Of a stretch of 64,000 nt of DNA, positions 7,415-14,490 are shown piece after piece. This stretch comes from Gudongella sp049310905. Its GTDB lineage: Bacteria > Bacillota > Clostridia > Tissierellales > Tissierellaceae. How positions within the stretch are numbered: the stretch's first letter is position 1; each line of letters begins with the position of its first letter. The stretch lies in assembly GCF_049310905.1 (NCBI RefSeq), contig NZ_JBMEMN010000001.1, positions 62,001-126,000 on the forward strand, written 5' to 3'. The notes under the pieces are model-generated. The model had not been told where the DNA came from and searched no databases. It saw nothing but the letters and a program-made list of their open reading frames with translations. Both the position numbers and the translations under genes were made by a program.

Positions 7415-7533
7415 TTATATCTTGTATTAATCCCGTATACTAAGTTTACTGTGAGAAAAAATGCTTGAGACATGTAATCATAAAGATCGCTTTTGTGTGC
7501 TCACATTATTCTAAGTATTGAAAGGAGATTATT

Positions 7534-8466
7534 ATGATCAAGTATTTTAAAACACTCAATGAATCTTTAATCCAATTAAATGAAATTCAAGATAACATCT
7601 GGATTAATATGATTAAACCAACAGAGGAAGAAATCAATATAATAAGTAATTCATTTTCAATTCCACAAGACCATTTACGAGCAGCTCTTGATGAAGAGGA
7701 ACGATCAAGAATAGAAGTAGATGAGAACTGTACGCTCATTCTAGTAGATGTTCCATTTTTTGAAGAAAATGATGGATCAAAGATTTATACAACATTACCT
7801 ATGGGAATCATTTTATCAGGTGAAAATATTATAACAGTATGCCTAAAGGCAATCCCATTACTAAATGATTTCATGTCTGGTAAAATTAAAAGTTTCTACA
7901 CTTTCAAGAAAAGTCGATTTATACTTCAATTACTTTTCAAAAATGCAACTTATTACCTTCAATATTTGAAACAAATTGATCGCATGAGCCTTAATATTGA
8001 ACGTGAACTGCATAAATCTATGAAAAACAAAGAATTAATTCAACTTCTGGATTTAGAGAAAAGCTTAGTTTATTTTTCTACTTCTTTAAGAAGTAATGAA
8101 ATTGTTCTTGAAAAAATGCTCAAACTTGATGCAATTAAAAAATATCCTGAAGATGAAGATTTACTTGAAGATGTTATTATTGAAAATAAGCAAGCTATTG
8201 AAATGGCCAATATCTATAGCAATATTTTAAGCGGAATGATGGACGCTTTTGCTTCTATTATTTCAAACAATCTAAACATTGTAATGAAGTTTTTAACCTC
8301 AGTGACAATTGTACTTACTATTCCTACAATGATTGCAAGCTTTTTTGGAATGAATGTACCTGTTCCTTTGTCTATGCAGCCTTATGCGTTTATTATAATA
8401 ATCGCAATTTCTTTAGGGTTATCAACTATTCTGGCTCTTTTCATGGTAAAGAAAAAAATGTTTTGA
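7534..8466 (+). CDS. corA: CorA-family magnesium/divalent cation transporter
   Basis: CorA forms a pentameric Mg2+ (or Co2+/Ni2+) channel in the cytoplasmic membrane. The 310-residue protein has a long cytoplasmic N-terminal domain, a coiled stretch, and two C-terminal transmembrane helices. The signature GMN is at residues 272-274 (SFFGMNVPVP) at the end of the first helix. Start ATG follows GAAAGGAG at good spacing. It is the last cargo gene of the transposition unit. The 120 nt between leader ORF and start may hold regulatory structure; TGTGAG (7450-7455) could also pair with CTCACA (7500-7505). Substrate specificity cannot be read from the sequence. Confidence 0.9.
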   Translation: MIKYFKTLNESLIQLNEIQDNIWINMIKPTEEEINIISNSFSIPQDHLRAALDEEERSRIEVDENCTLILVDVPFFEENDGSKIYTTLPMGIILSGENIITVCLKAIPLLNDFMSGKIKSFYTFKKSRFILQLLFKNATYYLQYLKQIDRMSLNIERELHKSMKNKELIQLLDLEKSLVYFSTSLRSNEIVLEKMLKLDAIKKYPEDEDLLEDVIIENKQAIEMANIYSNILSGMMDAFASIISNNLNIVMKFLTSVTIVLTIPTMIASFFGMNVPVPLSMQPYAFIIIIAISLGLSTILALFMVKKKMF

Positions 8467-8550
8467 CATGTTGAAAATTAATACTGATTATGATAAATTC
8501 ATATTATTGGGAATGAAGTTCTCCCTAAGCTTAGCTTGAACCGCAAATTT

Positions 8551-8600
8551 GCTGATGACTTCTGTGATTTTTTATTTTCACAGACTCATCAGCTTTTTTA
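8551..8600 (+). terminator. Intrinsic terminator after corA
   Basis: GCTGATGA..TCTGTGA pairs with TCACAGA.TCATCAGC (8551-8567 and 8578-8593), one small internal bulge, followed by TTTTTTATTA. It sits just inside the right end of the transposition unit, directly upstream of the truncated DUF1700 gene, so it should block transcription into it. Confidence 0.75.
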
Positions 8601-8619
8601 TTATAGGGTCAATTCCCCT

Positions 8620-8624
8620 GAGTA
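8620..8624 (+). repeat. Right copy of 5-bp target-site duplication (GAGTA)
   Basis: Matches 3493-3497 and restores the E-Y codons of the DUF1700 gene in frame. Confidence 0.75.
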
Positions 8625-9183
8625 TTTAAAAAGGCTTAGATCTTATCTTGCTGAATTAAGCGAAAGTGAGTTGAGAGAAGTATTACTTGACTACGAAGAA
8701 CATTTTAATATTGGACGAGATAAAGGTAAAACGGATGATGAAATATCTGCTGAACTGGGATCTCCAAAAGAAGTGGCAGAAAGTATACTAAGCACAATTG
8801 GGCCCGAAGAAAAGGCAAACCCAAATACCGCTACAGCAAAACCAGCAGATGACGGTGTAAAAAGGTTTCTGATTATCCTATTATTGCTGGGACTTAATAT
8901 TGTATTCCTGGCAGGACCAGCGGTGGCAGTGCTTGGAGTTATTGTAGGAATCTTTGGAGCTGGTATAGGTTTTGTTGTCGGTGGAGTGGGGTTAATGATT
9001 GGTGCTCCCTTCACGAGTTTTATGGCAGGATTTGTCCCTGGAATGCTTACTTCTTTGGCTTTCGGAATCGGTTTAAGTGCCCTGGGCGCTTTGGTTTTTA
9101 TATTTGGTATTTATCTGAGCAAACTATTCTACAGGCTCGCCTCAATGTATATTGAATGGAATAAGAAGGTTATAAATAGTTAG
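8620..9183 (+). pseudogene. DUF1700/HAAS-domain membrane protein gene lacking its start codon
   Basis: From Glu5 onward the protein reads EYLKRLRSYLAELSESELREV, LLDYEEHF, DDEISAELGSPKEVAESIL: the HAAS signalling domain (about 75 residues). A proline-containing linker and about 100 residues of hydrophobic segments follow. The ATG and first four codons lie at 3481-3492; reconstruction by removing the insert and one GAGTA gives an intact 191-residue protein. The frame stays open upstream to a TTG at 8536, but that codon lacks a ribosome binding site and reads through the corA terminator hairpin, so expression as a fusion is unlikely. DUF1700 proteins normally work with PadR and DUF4097 partners in envelope-stress-type operons. 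A downstream non-ATG restart cannot be excluded. Confidence 0.82.
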
Positions 9184-9194
9184 GAGGGAATTAA

Positions 9195-10229
9195 ATGGAT
9201 TTAAAAAGATTATCCCTAATACTTGCAGGAGTAGTACTTATTGCATTTGGGGTGGGAATATATTCTCTTCTTTATATCGACGATTTCAATATTGACGATA
9301 TCGCAGGAGAAGGGGGAATAGAAATAACTAACAACGGAGATACTTTTGAAATTGGTTCTGGAGGAATAATGATTAATGAGAATGGTAAATCTGTTTCAAT
9401 CAATTGGGATGGAATTGAAGTTGTTGAAGATGGAAACAAGACTGTAGTGGGAATTCGAGACATAAGCTTTTTTGAACGCATCAATATTTTCTCCAATCTG
9501 AAATCATATGAAGCTGATGAGTCAAAAAGTACGAATCTTTCGGAGAATATCGACTCAGTTTCAATTCATAGTACATTTGCAAACACTCGAGTTTATACAT
9601 CAGATAATGATGAACTGATTGCTTCCTTAAAGGGAAGTTACAAGTCAAATAGAGCTGTTTCACTTGATATTCAAGATATCGGTAATAACATTAAGGTGTC
9701 AGTTACACCAGAAACCGGTGGATTCACGGTTTCTCAGTCTAATCTTCAATTGGAGATATACTTGCCTTCAACCTTTGATGGAAGCTTGGATTTTAAATCT
9801 TCCTCTGCTGATTTTGAAGCTGTACTTATAGATGCAGATGTTGCCAGTATTGAATCGAGTTCCGGAAATATTAGAATAGGTCAGATCTTGGCATCAGAAA
9901 CCAAAATTGTATCTTCTTCAGGAGAAATTGAAATCATTTCATCAACTGGCAAAATTTCAATAGCCAGTAGCTCTGGTAATATTACCTTTAGTCCAATTGT
10001 TCCATTGGGTGATATTAGAGTGACCACCAGCTCCGGAAATATCCGCAGCGGTCCATTAAAAGGGCTTCCGCTTGAAGTGAAGGCAACAACTTCCTCAGGA
10101 AGAATTTCCTATGAAGGTTCCGCAAAATCAATACAAAATGATGGATACAATCTTAGGATGACTCTGGAGGAAGGCTCCTACAATATGGACCTTGCAAGCT
10201 CTTCAGGTAATATAACACTTTTTGAATAG
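9195..10229 (+). CDS. DUF4097-family membrane-anchored beta-helix protein
   Basis: The 344-residue protein has an N-terminal membrane anchor (about residues 7-27) and a C-terminal adhesin-like DUF4097 domain. At least six repeats of the type SSSGNI or TSSGRI occur (for example ESSSGNIRIG, ASSSGNITFS, ASSSGNITLFE at the end), which build a right-handed beta-helix. GGAGGGAATTAAATG provides the start, 11 nt after the DUF1700 stop, so the two were co-transcribed. The function of the family is not established. Because the insertion separates it from the padR promoter and puts a terminator upstream, its expression may be lost or rewired. Confidence 0.85.
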   Translation: MDLKRLSLILAGVVLIAFGVGIYSLLYIDDFNIDDIAGEGGIEITNNGDTFEIGSGGIMINENGKSVSINWDGIEVVEDGNKTVVGIRDISFFERINIFSNLKSYEADESKSTNLSENIDSVSIHSTFANTRVYTSDNDELIASLKGSYKSNRAVSLDIQDIGNNIKVSVTPETGGFTVSQSNLQLEIYLPSTFDGSLDFKSSSADFEAVLIDADVASIESSSGNIRIGQILASETKIVSSSGEIEIISSTGKISIASSSGNITFSPIVPLGDIRVTTSSGNIRSGPLKGLPLEVKATTSSGRISYEGSAKSIQNDGYNLRMTLEEGSYNMDLASSSGNITLFE

Positions 10230-10238
10230 TATAGTTAA

Positions 10239-10265
10239 TGGGATGACAATTGTCATCCCATCATT
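10239..10265. terminator. Terminator between DUF4097 gene and tdk
   Basis: A perfect 22-nt palindrome (TGGGATGACAA and its complement, 10239-10260) followed by TCATTTTT on plus. It lies between converging genes and may serve both. Confidence 0.75.
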
Positions 10266-10266
10266 T

Positions 10267-10878
10267 TTAATCAATAAAAGTTACCTGGTTCTTATTTACA
10301 ATAGCATCCTCTTTTTTCTTATCCTTAAGGAAACACGATCTGCATAAAGGCTCATACTCCTTAGTTGCACCGATTACAACTCTTTCTGTTTCCTTGGTTT
10401 TTCTGTGGCTTACCCAGGCATCTGTTCCACACTTAACACAAACTGCATGATGCTTGGTCAAATAATCAGCAATTGGCATAAGCTCTTTTAGTATTTCAAA
10501 TGGTTTGCCCGAAAAGTCTATATCCAGTCCCGCTACTATAACCGTTATGTTTTTACTTAGCAGTGAATTGACTCCCTCCAGGATTTTGTCAATGTTTCCT
10601 CCTAAGAATTGAACTTCATCTATTGCCACAACCTCCGGATTTACCTTTTCACAATGCTTCAACAAGTGATCTATGTCATCCACAAGAATAGCTTCAAGAG
10701 AAGTCTTATCATGTGTTACAATTTCAGATGTTGGATATCTGTTGTCCACAGATGGTTTGTAGGCAACAGTTCTGTACCCAGCAATCATAAATCTCTTTAC
10801 TTCCTTCTCTAGGCTTGATGTCTTGCCTGAAAACATGGATCCCGTGTGTATTATCAGTTTCCCTTTGTATTGATGCAT
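10267..10878 (-). CDS. tdk: Thymidine kinase (type II)
   Basis: Tdk phosphorylates thymidine to dTMP in nucleoside salvage. The 203-residue protein shows the P-loop GSMFSGKT (13-20), the catalytic DEVQF (Asp87, Glu88), GLDIDFSGKPF (117-127) and a structural zinc site (Cys147, 150, 179, 182) flanking the substrate lasso. Length is normal. The start is preceded by AAGGAGGGAC on the minus strand. Confidence 0.95.
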   Translation of the reverse strand: MHQYKGKLIIHTGSMFSGKTSSLEKEVKRFMIAGYRTVAYKPSVDNRYPTSEIVTHDKTSLEAILVDDIDHLLKHCEKVNPEVVAIDEVQFLGGNIDKILEGVNSLLSKNITVIVAGLDIDFSGKPFEILKELMPIADYLTKHHAVCVKCGTDAWVSHRKTKETERVVIGATKEYEPLCRSCFLKDKKKEDAIVNKNQVTFID

Positions 10879-11277
10879 TTATGTCCCTCCTTATACTTGG
10901 CCTTCTTATTATATCAATAATTTGATCAGAGTTAAATGCCTACAGGCAAAACAATAGTGAATTTCGCAATAAAAAAGCACACCACCAAATAATAGTCTTT
11001 TATCTAGCATTTGTGGTGCACTTCATAATTAGCCTGCAATATTTTTAGTGATTTGGATTTTTAAATGAACAAGGTATTTTAACCAAACATTTTCCGAAAA
11101 CACTTTAATCTCGCAAATACTCGAATTTTTTAACGTTTTCTGTAAGCAATTGGTAGCCTGTAACTCTTTCAAATCTCTACATCCAAAGCTCTCTTCCAGA
11201 GACTATCCATACTATCTCTTTTTTAAAGTTCAATACGTAATCTTATACTTACCTGGCTATTGCTTTCTTCATCATAG
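10879..11277. other. 399-bp gap between tdk and ppiB with one terminator-like hairpin and no convincing gene
   Basis: No ORF with a ribosome binding site was found on either strand. A minus-strand terminator-like hairpin lies at 10971-11020. The 250 bases between it and the ppiB stop are AT-rich and carry only short hairpins (for example GCTAT/ATAGC, 11255-11277). It could be a long ppiB 3' untranslated region or a small RNA gene; no known RNA family was recognised. Confidence 0.5.
10971..11020 (-). terminator. Minus-strand intrinsic terminator in the tdk-ppiB gap
   Basis: On the minus strand, TGCACCACAAAT (11009-11020) pairs with ATTTGGTGGTGTGC (10977-10990) with one or two bulges, followed by TTTTTT (10971-10976). 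The nearest upstream minus-strand gene, ppiB, ends about 260 nt earlier. Confidence 0.6.
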
Positions 11278-11883
11278 CTACTCTTTGTGTTTTGTTACTT
11301 CTATTTTCATAATCATAACGGGCTCTTTCGGCATATCGTTTCTTCCAACAGGCAATTCTGCTATTTTATCCACAACATCCATTCCCTCGAACACTTGACC
11401 GAAAACTGTATGCTTGCCATCCAGCCAGTATGTTCCGCCATTCTCCTTATATGCTTCAATAACATCCTCTGAAAAACCCTTTTTCTCACCAAGTTTTTTC
11501 ATCTGATCGATTATACTGTCCTCAATATCCTTTTTCTGGACAATGAAAAACTGACTACCGTTGGTCTTTGGTCCTGAATTGGCCATTGACAAAGCACCAC
11601 GTATGTTTCTGTAATCTGAACTGAATTCATCTTCAAATGGCTTTTTCCAAATACTCTCTCCACCACGCCCAGTGCCATCAGGATCTCCGCCTTGAATCAT
11701 AAAGTTGTTTATCAATCTGTGAAAACTAATCCCGTCGTAGTAACCATTTTTAGCATGTGTTGTAAAATTTTCAACTGCCTTGGGAGCCACTTCTGGAAAT
11801 AGTCTTAGTTTAATTTCTCCGTGATTTGTCCTTATGATAGCAATTTCTTCGTTATTCTCAGGTTTCTTTAGTTGATTAAGCAT
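11278..11883 (-). CDS. ppiB: Cyclophilin-type peptidyl-prolyl cis-trans isomerase
   Basis: The enzyme speeds prolyl bond isomerisation during folding. The 201-residue cytoplasmic protein (no signal peptide) has the cyclophilin core: FHRLINNFMIQGGDPDGTG (near residues 54-72), SMANSGPKTNGSQFFI (near 99-114) and HTVFGQVFEGMDVVDKI (near 159-175). A lysine-rich insert precedes the last motif. It lies 20 nt downstream of the mgtC-like gene and is probably co-transcribed with it. Confidence 0.93.
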   Translation of the reverse strand: MLNQLKKPENNEEIAIIRTNHGEIKLRLFPEVAPKAVENFTTHAKNGYYDGISFHRLINNFMIQGGDPDGTGRGGESIWKKPFEDEFSSDYRNIRGALSMANSGPKTNGSQFFIVQKKDIEDSIIDQMKKLGEKKGFSEDVIEAYKENGGTYWLDGKHTVFGQVFEGMDVVDKIAELPVGRNDMPKEPVMIMKIEVTKHKE

Positions 11884-11903
11884 GTTATTACCCCCATTAT
11901 TTG

Positions 11904-12587
11904 TTAGTTATTATCAATCTTACCATTTTCTAAGTTTACTGACTCAACTCCCATTATCCGATGTATCTCTTCATCGAGTATTCCGATGTCGAATCCCATG
12001 GGTTTCTTAATGTAAAACTTGATTTCTATAAGGCCAGATGGGTCGTCATCCTCGTTTGTAATATCCTCTATGGTAATATTTCTGATACTGATACTGTGAC
12101 GTCCGAAAATAACCCCTATATCTCCTATAAGCCCCGATCTATCCAAGGCCTTTACTGTTACCATCCTGTTTGCTCCCCTAAATACATTTTTCTCAACTTT
12201 TGAGAGAACAACAAGTGATATCAGGACTATCATTGCAGTAACAACTCCTCCAAAATAATATCCAGATCCAATAGCCAAGCCTATTCCTGCACATACCCAA
12301 AGACTGGCTGCAGTTGTTAGACCTCTGATGGTGCTACCAGTTCTTAAAATTGTACCTGCTCCCAGAAAACCAATTCCGCTAACTACCTGTGCAGCGATTC
12401 TTGCACGGTCTGCAGGTTGGGGAATTGCATACATGGATACAAGCATAATTAGTGTTGATCCTACACTGACTAGTATGTGGGTCCTGAATCCTGCTGGTCT
12501 GTTGCTGGCTTCTCTCTCAATGCCGATAACACCCCCTAGAACAGCAGATATTAGTAATCTTGCAAGTATTTCTGGATAGGCTAACAT
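11904..12587 (-). CDS. MgtC/SapB-family membrane protein
   Basis: The 227-residue protein has the N-terminal MgtC domain with four to five transmembrane helices and the motif GIEREASNRPAGFRTHILVSVGS (near residues 21-43), then GIGFLGAGTILR. The C-terminal cytoplasmic part (about 140-227) resembles the ACT-like regulatory domain of longer MgtC proteins. Virulence MgtC modulates the F-ATP synthase under Mg2+ limitation; the role of chromosomal homologues in anaerobes is not settled. The start is preceded by AGGGAGGT. It is divergent from the DUF1667 gene. Confidence 0.85.
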   Translation of the reverse strand: MLAYPEILARLLISAVLGGVIGIEREASNRPAGFRTHILVSVGSTLIMLVSMYAIPQPADRARIAAQVVSGIGFLGAGTILRTGSTIRGLTTAASLWVCAGIGLAIGSGYYFGGVVTAMIVLISLVVLSKVEKNVFRGANRMVTVKALDRSGLIGDIGVIFGRHSISIRNITIEDITNEDDDPSGLIEIKFYIKKPMGFDIGILDEEIHRIMGVESVNLENGKIDNN

Positions 12588-12656
12588 ACTGTACCTCCCT
12601 GATATGTGTCCTTACTCTAAATTTTACTCTATAAATGGTATTTCATCAACTCAATA

Positions 12657-12665
12657 TGGTATAAT
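12657..12665 (+). promoter_or_regulatory. Extended -10 promoter of the DUF1667 gene
   Basis: TGG-TATAAT (12657-12665) with no clear -35. It lies 20 nt upstream of the ATG at 12685, which rules out the earlier in-frame ATG at 12604 as the start. The surrounding 14 bases ATATGGTATAATTA recur exactly upstream of rubredoxin. Confidence 0.55.
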
Positions 12666-12684
12666 TATCTTGAGGTGTTACTTT

Positions 12685-13038
12685 ATGAACAGCAAAATCA
12701 CTTGTTCCATCTGCGAGATGGCATGTGAAATAACTATAGAACAATATGAAAATTCAACAATAATCAGTGGCAATCGCTGTGGTAGAGGATCTCAATTGGC
12801 TGAAAAGCATTTGACAAATAATCAAAAAATTGTAACAGGAAGATGCCTTCTATCTGGTGGTCAAATGAGTAGACTCCCTGTTTCAACAACCAAGGAGATT
12901 CCAACTGAATTAATAGACAAAGTTCTTAAAACAATTCAGAAAACCGCCGTAGACGCTCCTGTTGTTCGAGGCCAGATAATAATTAGGAACATCCTCAATA
13001 CTGGAGCAGATGTAATTGCTCAGAGAAAAGCACTTTAG
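12685..13038 (+). CDS. DUF1667-domain cysteine-containing protein
   Basis: The 117-residue protein begins MNSKITCSICEMACEI, giving Cys7, Cys10 and Cys14, with a further Cys33 in GNRCGRG. It continues with a conserved VTGRCLLSGGQMSRLPVSTTKEIP segment. This matches the small DUF1667 family, usually encoded with glycerol-3-phosphate dehydrogenase-like and FAD-dependent oxidoreductases in clostridia. Those partners are absent here. The cysteines suggest metal or Fe-S binding, which is an inference. The start is preceded by GAGGTG. Confidence 0.7.
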   Translation: MNSKITCSICEMACEITIEQYENSTIISGNRCGRGSQLAEKHLTNNQKIVTGRCLLSGGQMSRLPVSTTKEIPTELIDKVLKTIQKTAVDAPVVRGQIIIRNILNTGADVIAQRKAL

Positions 13039-13060
13039 AAGCCTGATATGAATCAGGCTT
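13039..13060. terminator. Terminator between DUF1667 gene and MATE gene
   Basis: AAGCCTGAT (13039-13047) pairs with ATCAGGCTT (13052-13060), a 4-nt loop, followed by CCTTTAGTTTTT on plus. The genes converge. Confidence 0.65.
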
Positions 13061-14393
13061 CCTTTAGTTTTTGAAGCTCTCTTTGATACCATGCAAATAG
13101 AATTATTCCCTTTAAGATACTGCTTCCACTTATTGCCCACCAGATCCCTGACAATTCCAGAAATGTATATCCTGAAAGCAATATGGCAGCAGGTATTCTC
13201 ATTGCGTTTAATGAAATTCCTGTTATTGTTGGAGGGATTGTCTTTCCAAGCCCATTGAAGGCGCCTGCAGTTCCAATCTCAATGCTCATGAAAAATTGTG
13301 ACAAGCCTAGAATTCTTAGATATATTATTCCTTCAGCAATTGCTTTTGGATCATCCGGCGTGAAAATTGTAAACAATGGTCTTGCGGCAAAAATTAGAAG
13401 GAGTGAAGCGAATATACCGAATGTTCCAAGTACCTTTATACCCTTGTAATACCCTTCCTTGATTCGGGAAATCTTGTTTGCACCATAATTCTGTCCAACA
13501 AATGCAGATATGGCTGCTGCAAAACCTTCTGATGTCATCCACGATATGGACTCTATCTGAGAACCGATTGTCTGAACGGCGACGGCAACAGGACCATAGC
13601 CTGCAATTATCCTTGTAAGAACAATACTAATCATAGCATGAATGCCCATTTGGGTTGATGGCGGAAAACCCAACTTTATGATTTTCTTAACCTTGTCCAT
13701 ATCAGGAATTGAAAATAGCTTAAATGTGGAATACAAAGAATTAATCCGTTTTCCAATAACTAGAAAGATCATCGTTACTACCATCTGAGATGTAATTGTA
13801 GCAATGGCAGCCCCTTCGATTCCCAACCCAAATGTGAAAATCAGTAAGGGGTCCAGTATCATATTGGCAACCAGACCGATGGTATTGACTTTAAATGGAG
13901 TCATGCTATCTCCAGAGCTATTCAAAGTTGTGGAAAGCACCGGATTTAAAAAGTGAAATATTATTCCCATACCAATTATTTGCAGATAACTTTCAGCCAT
14001 ACCGATTACTTCGAGGTCTCCCAGATTAAAGAACCCAATAATCTGCTTATTATATGTAAATAAACAAAAACCATAGACCAATCCAATTATAATGTCAATC
14101 AACAGCCCTGCTGTTATGTATTCTCTGGCGGATTTAATATCTGACTTCCCGTAACTTTGGGATACACTTACACCAACACCAATCTGCGTTATCATAATAA
14201 GAGCAGCGCCAAGCCATAGAAAAAATCCCCCTATTCCAGCCGCTGCAACTGCTTTTGTACTCAGTCTCCCAAGCCACATGGCATCTGTTAAACTATATGC
14301 CATTTGAATAAAGGAGGTTCCCATAATAGGCAATGCCAACCTTGTCAGAGTCTTTATAATATTTCCTTCAGTTAGATTAAGCTCTCTTCTCAT
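13053..14393 (-). CDS. MATE-family multidrug efflux transporter
   Basis: The 446-residue protein has twelve predicted transmembrane segments in two homologous halves. The N-terminus (MRRELNLTEGNIIKTLTRLALPIMGTSFIQM) and the motif GAAIATITSQMV near residue 195 are typical of NorM/DinF-like MATE antiporters, which export cationic drugs or metabolites using Na+ or H+. The substrate is unknown. The gene stands alone, preceded on minus by AAGGAGTTT, and ends in a terminator shared with DUF1667. Confidence 0.9.
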   Translation of the reverse strand: MRRELNLTEGNIIKTLTRLALPIMGTSFIQMAYSLTDAMWLGRLSTKAVAAAGIGGFFLWLGAALIMITQIGVGVSVSQSYGKSDIKSAREYITAGLLIDIIIGLVYGFCLFTYNKQIIGFFNLGDLEVIGMAESYLQIIGMGIIFHFLNPVLSTTLNSSGDSMTPFKVNTIGLVANMILDPLLIFTFGLGIEGAAIATITSQMVVTMIFLVIGKRINSLYSTFKLFSIPDMDKVKKIIKLGFPPSTQMGIHAMISIVLTRIIAGYGPVAVAVQTIGSQIESISWMTSEGFAAAISAFVGQNYGANKISRIKEGYYKGIKVLGTFGIFASLLLIFAARPLFTIFTPDDPKAIAEGIIYLRILGLSQFFMSIEIGTAGAFNGLGKTIPPTITGISLNAMRIPAAILLSGYTFLELSGIWWAISGSSILKGIILFAWYQRELQKLKEA

Positions 14394-14459
14394 TGTAAAC
14401 TCCTTGTACTACAAATTATCCTTATCATTCTACACTATTTGCTTGTGTATTACAATATT

Positions 14460-14486
14460 GAAGGATAGCCTAAATGGCTATCCTTC
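14460..14486 (-). other. Hairpin downstream of the M20 peptidase gene
   Basis: An 11-bp perfect stem (GAAGGATAGCC / GGCTATCCTTC) with a 5-nt loop follows the stop at 14491. There is no T-tract on the minus strand, so it may be an mRNA-stabilising stem or a weak terminator. Confidence 0.5.
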
Positions 14487-14490
14487 TGAT

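Larger units (their letters stand above)
3498..8619 (+). mobile_element. 5.1-kb transposition unit: IS1380-family element plus 3.46 kb of captured DNA
   Basis: The unit begins with the left inverted repeat of an IS1380-family element and ends at 8619 in sequence with no good match to that repeat. It is bracketed by the direct repeat GAGTA. The IS alone (3498-5162) is not flanked by a repeat: GAGTA is on its left and TGCTA on its right. ISEcp1, also of the IS1380 family, is known to move neighbouring DNA by pairing its left end with a remote, poorly matching alternative right end, leaving 5-bp duplications and with the captured genes downstream of the transposase. This structure fits that model. 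Cargo: uppP, a CPBP protease, a typA fragment, and leader peptide plus corA. Confidence 0.75.

Noticed and set aside
8469..8500. Possible promoter (TTGAAA-17-TAAATT) reading toward the DUF1700 remnant
   Set aside because: The -10 is poor and the strong terminator at 8551-8600 would stop the transcript.
8536..8619. TTG start giving a 215-residue DUF1700 fusion protein
   Set aside because: No ribosome binding site, the region is a terminator hairpin inside the mobile unit, and the true N-terminal codons are at 3481; treated as a truncated gene.
8606..8619. Right end of the transposition unit as a true IS terminal repeat
   Set aside because: Aligned with CCTAGGTTCTGCG or CCTAAATTCTGCG it matches only at scattered positions; it is taken as an alternative end and not a second IS copy.
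12604..12684. 27-residue N-terminal extension of the DUF1667 protein
   Set aside because: It lies upstream of the extended -10 promoter and the family starts at MNSKITCSICE.
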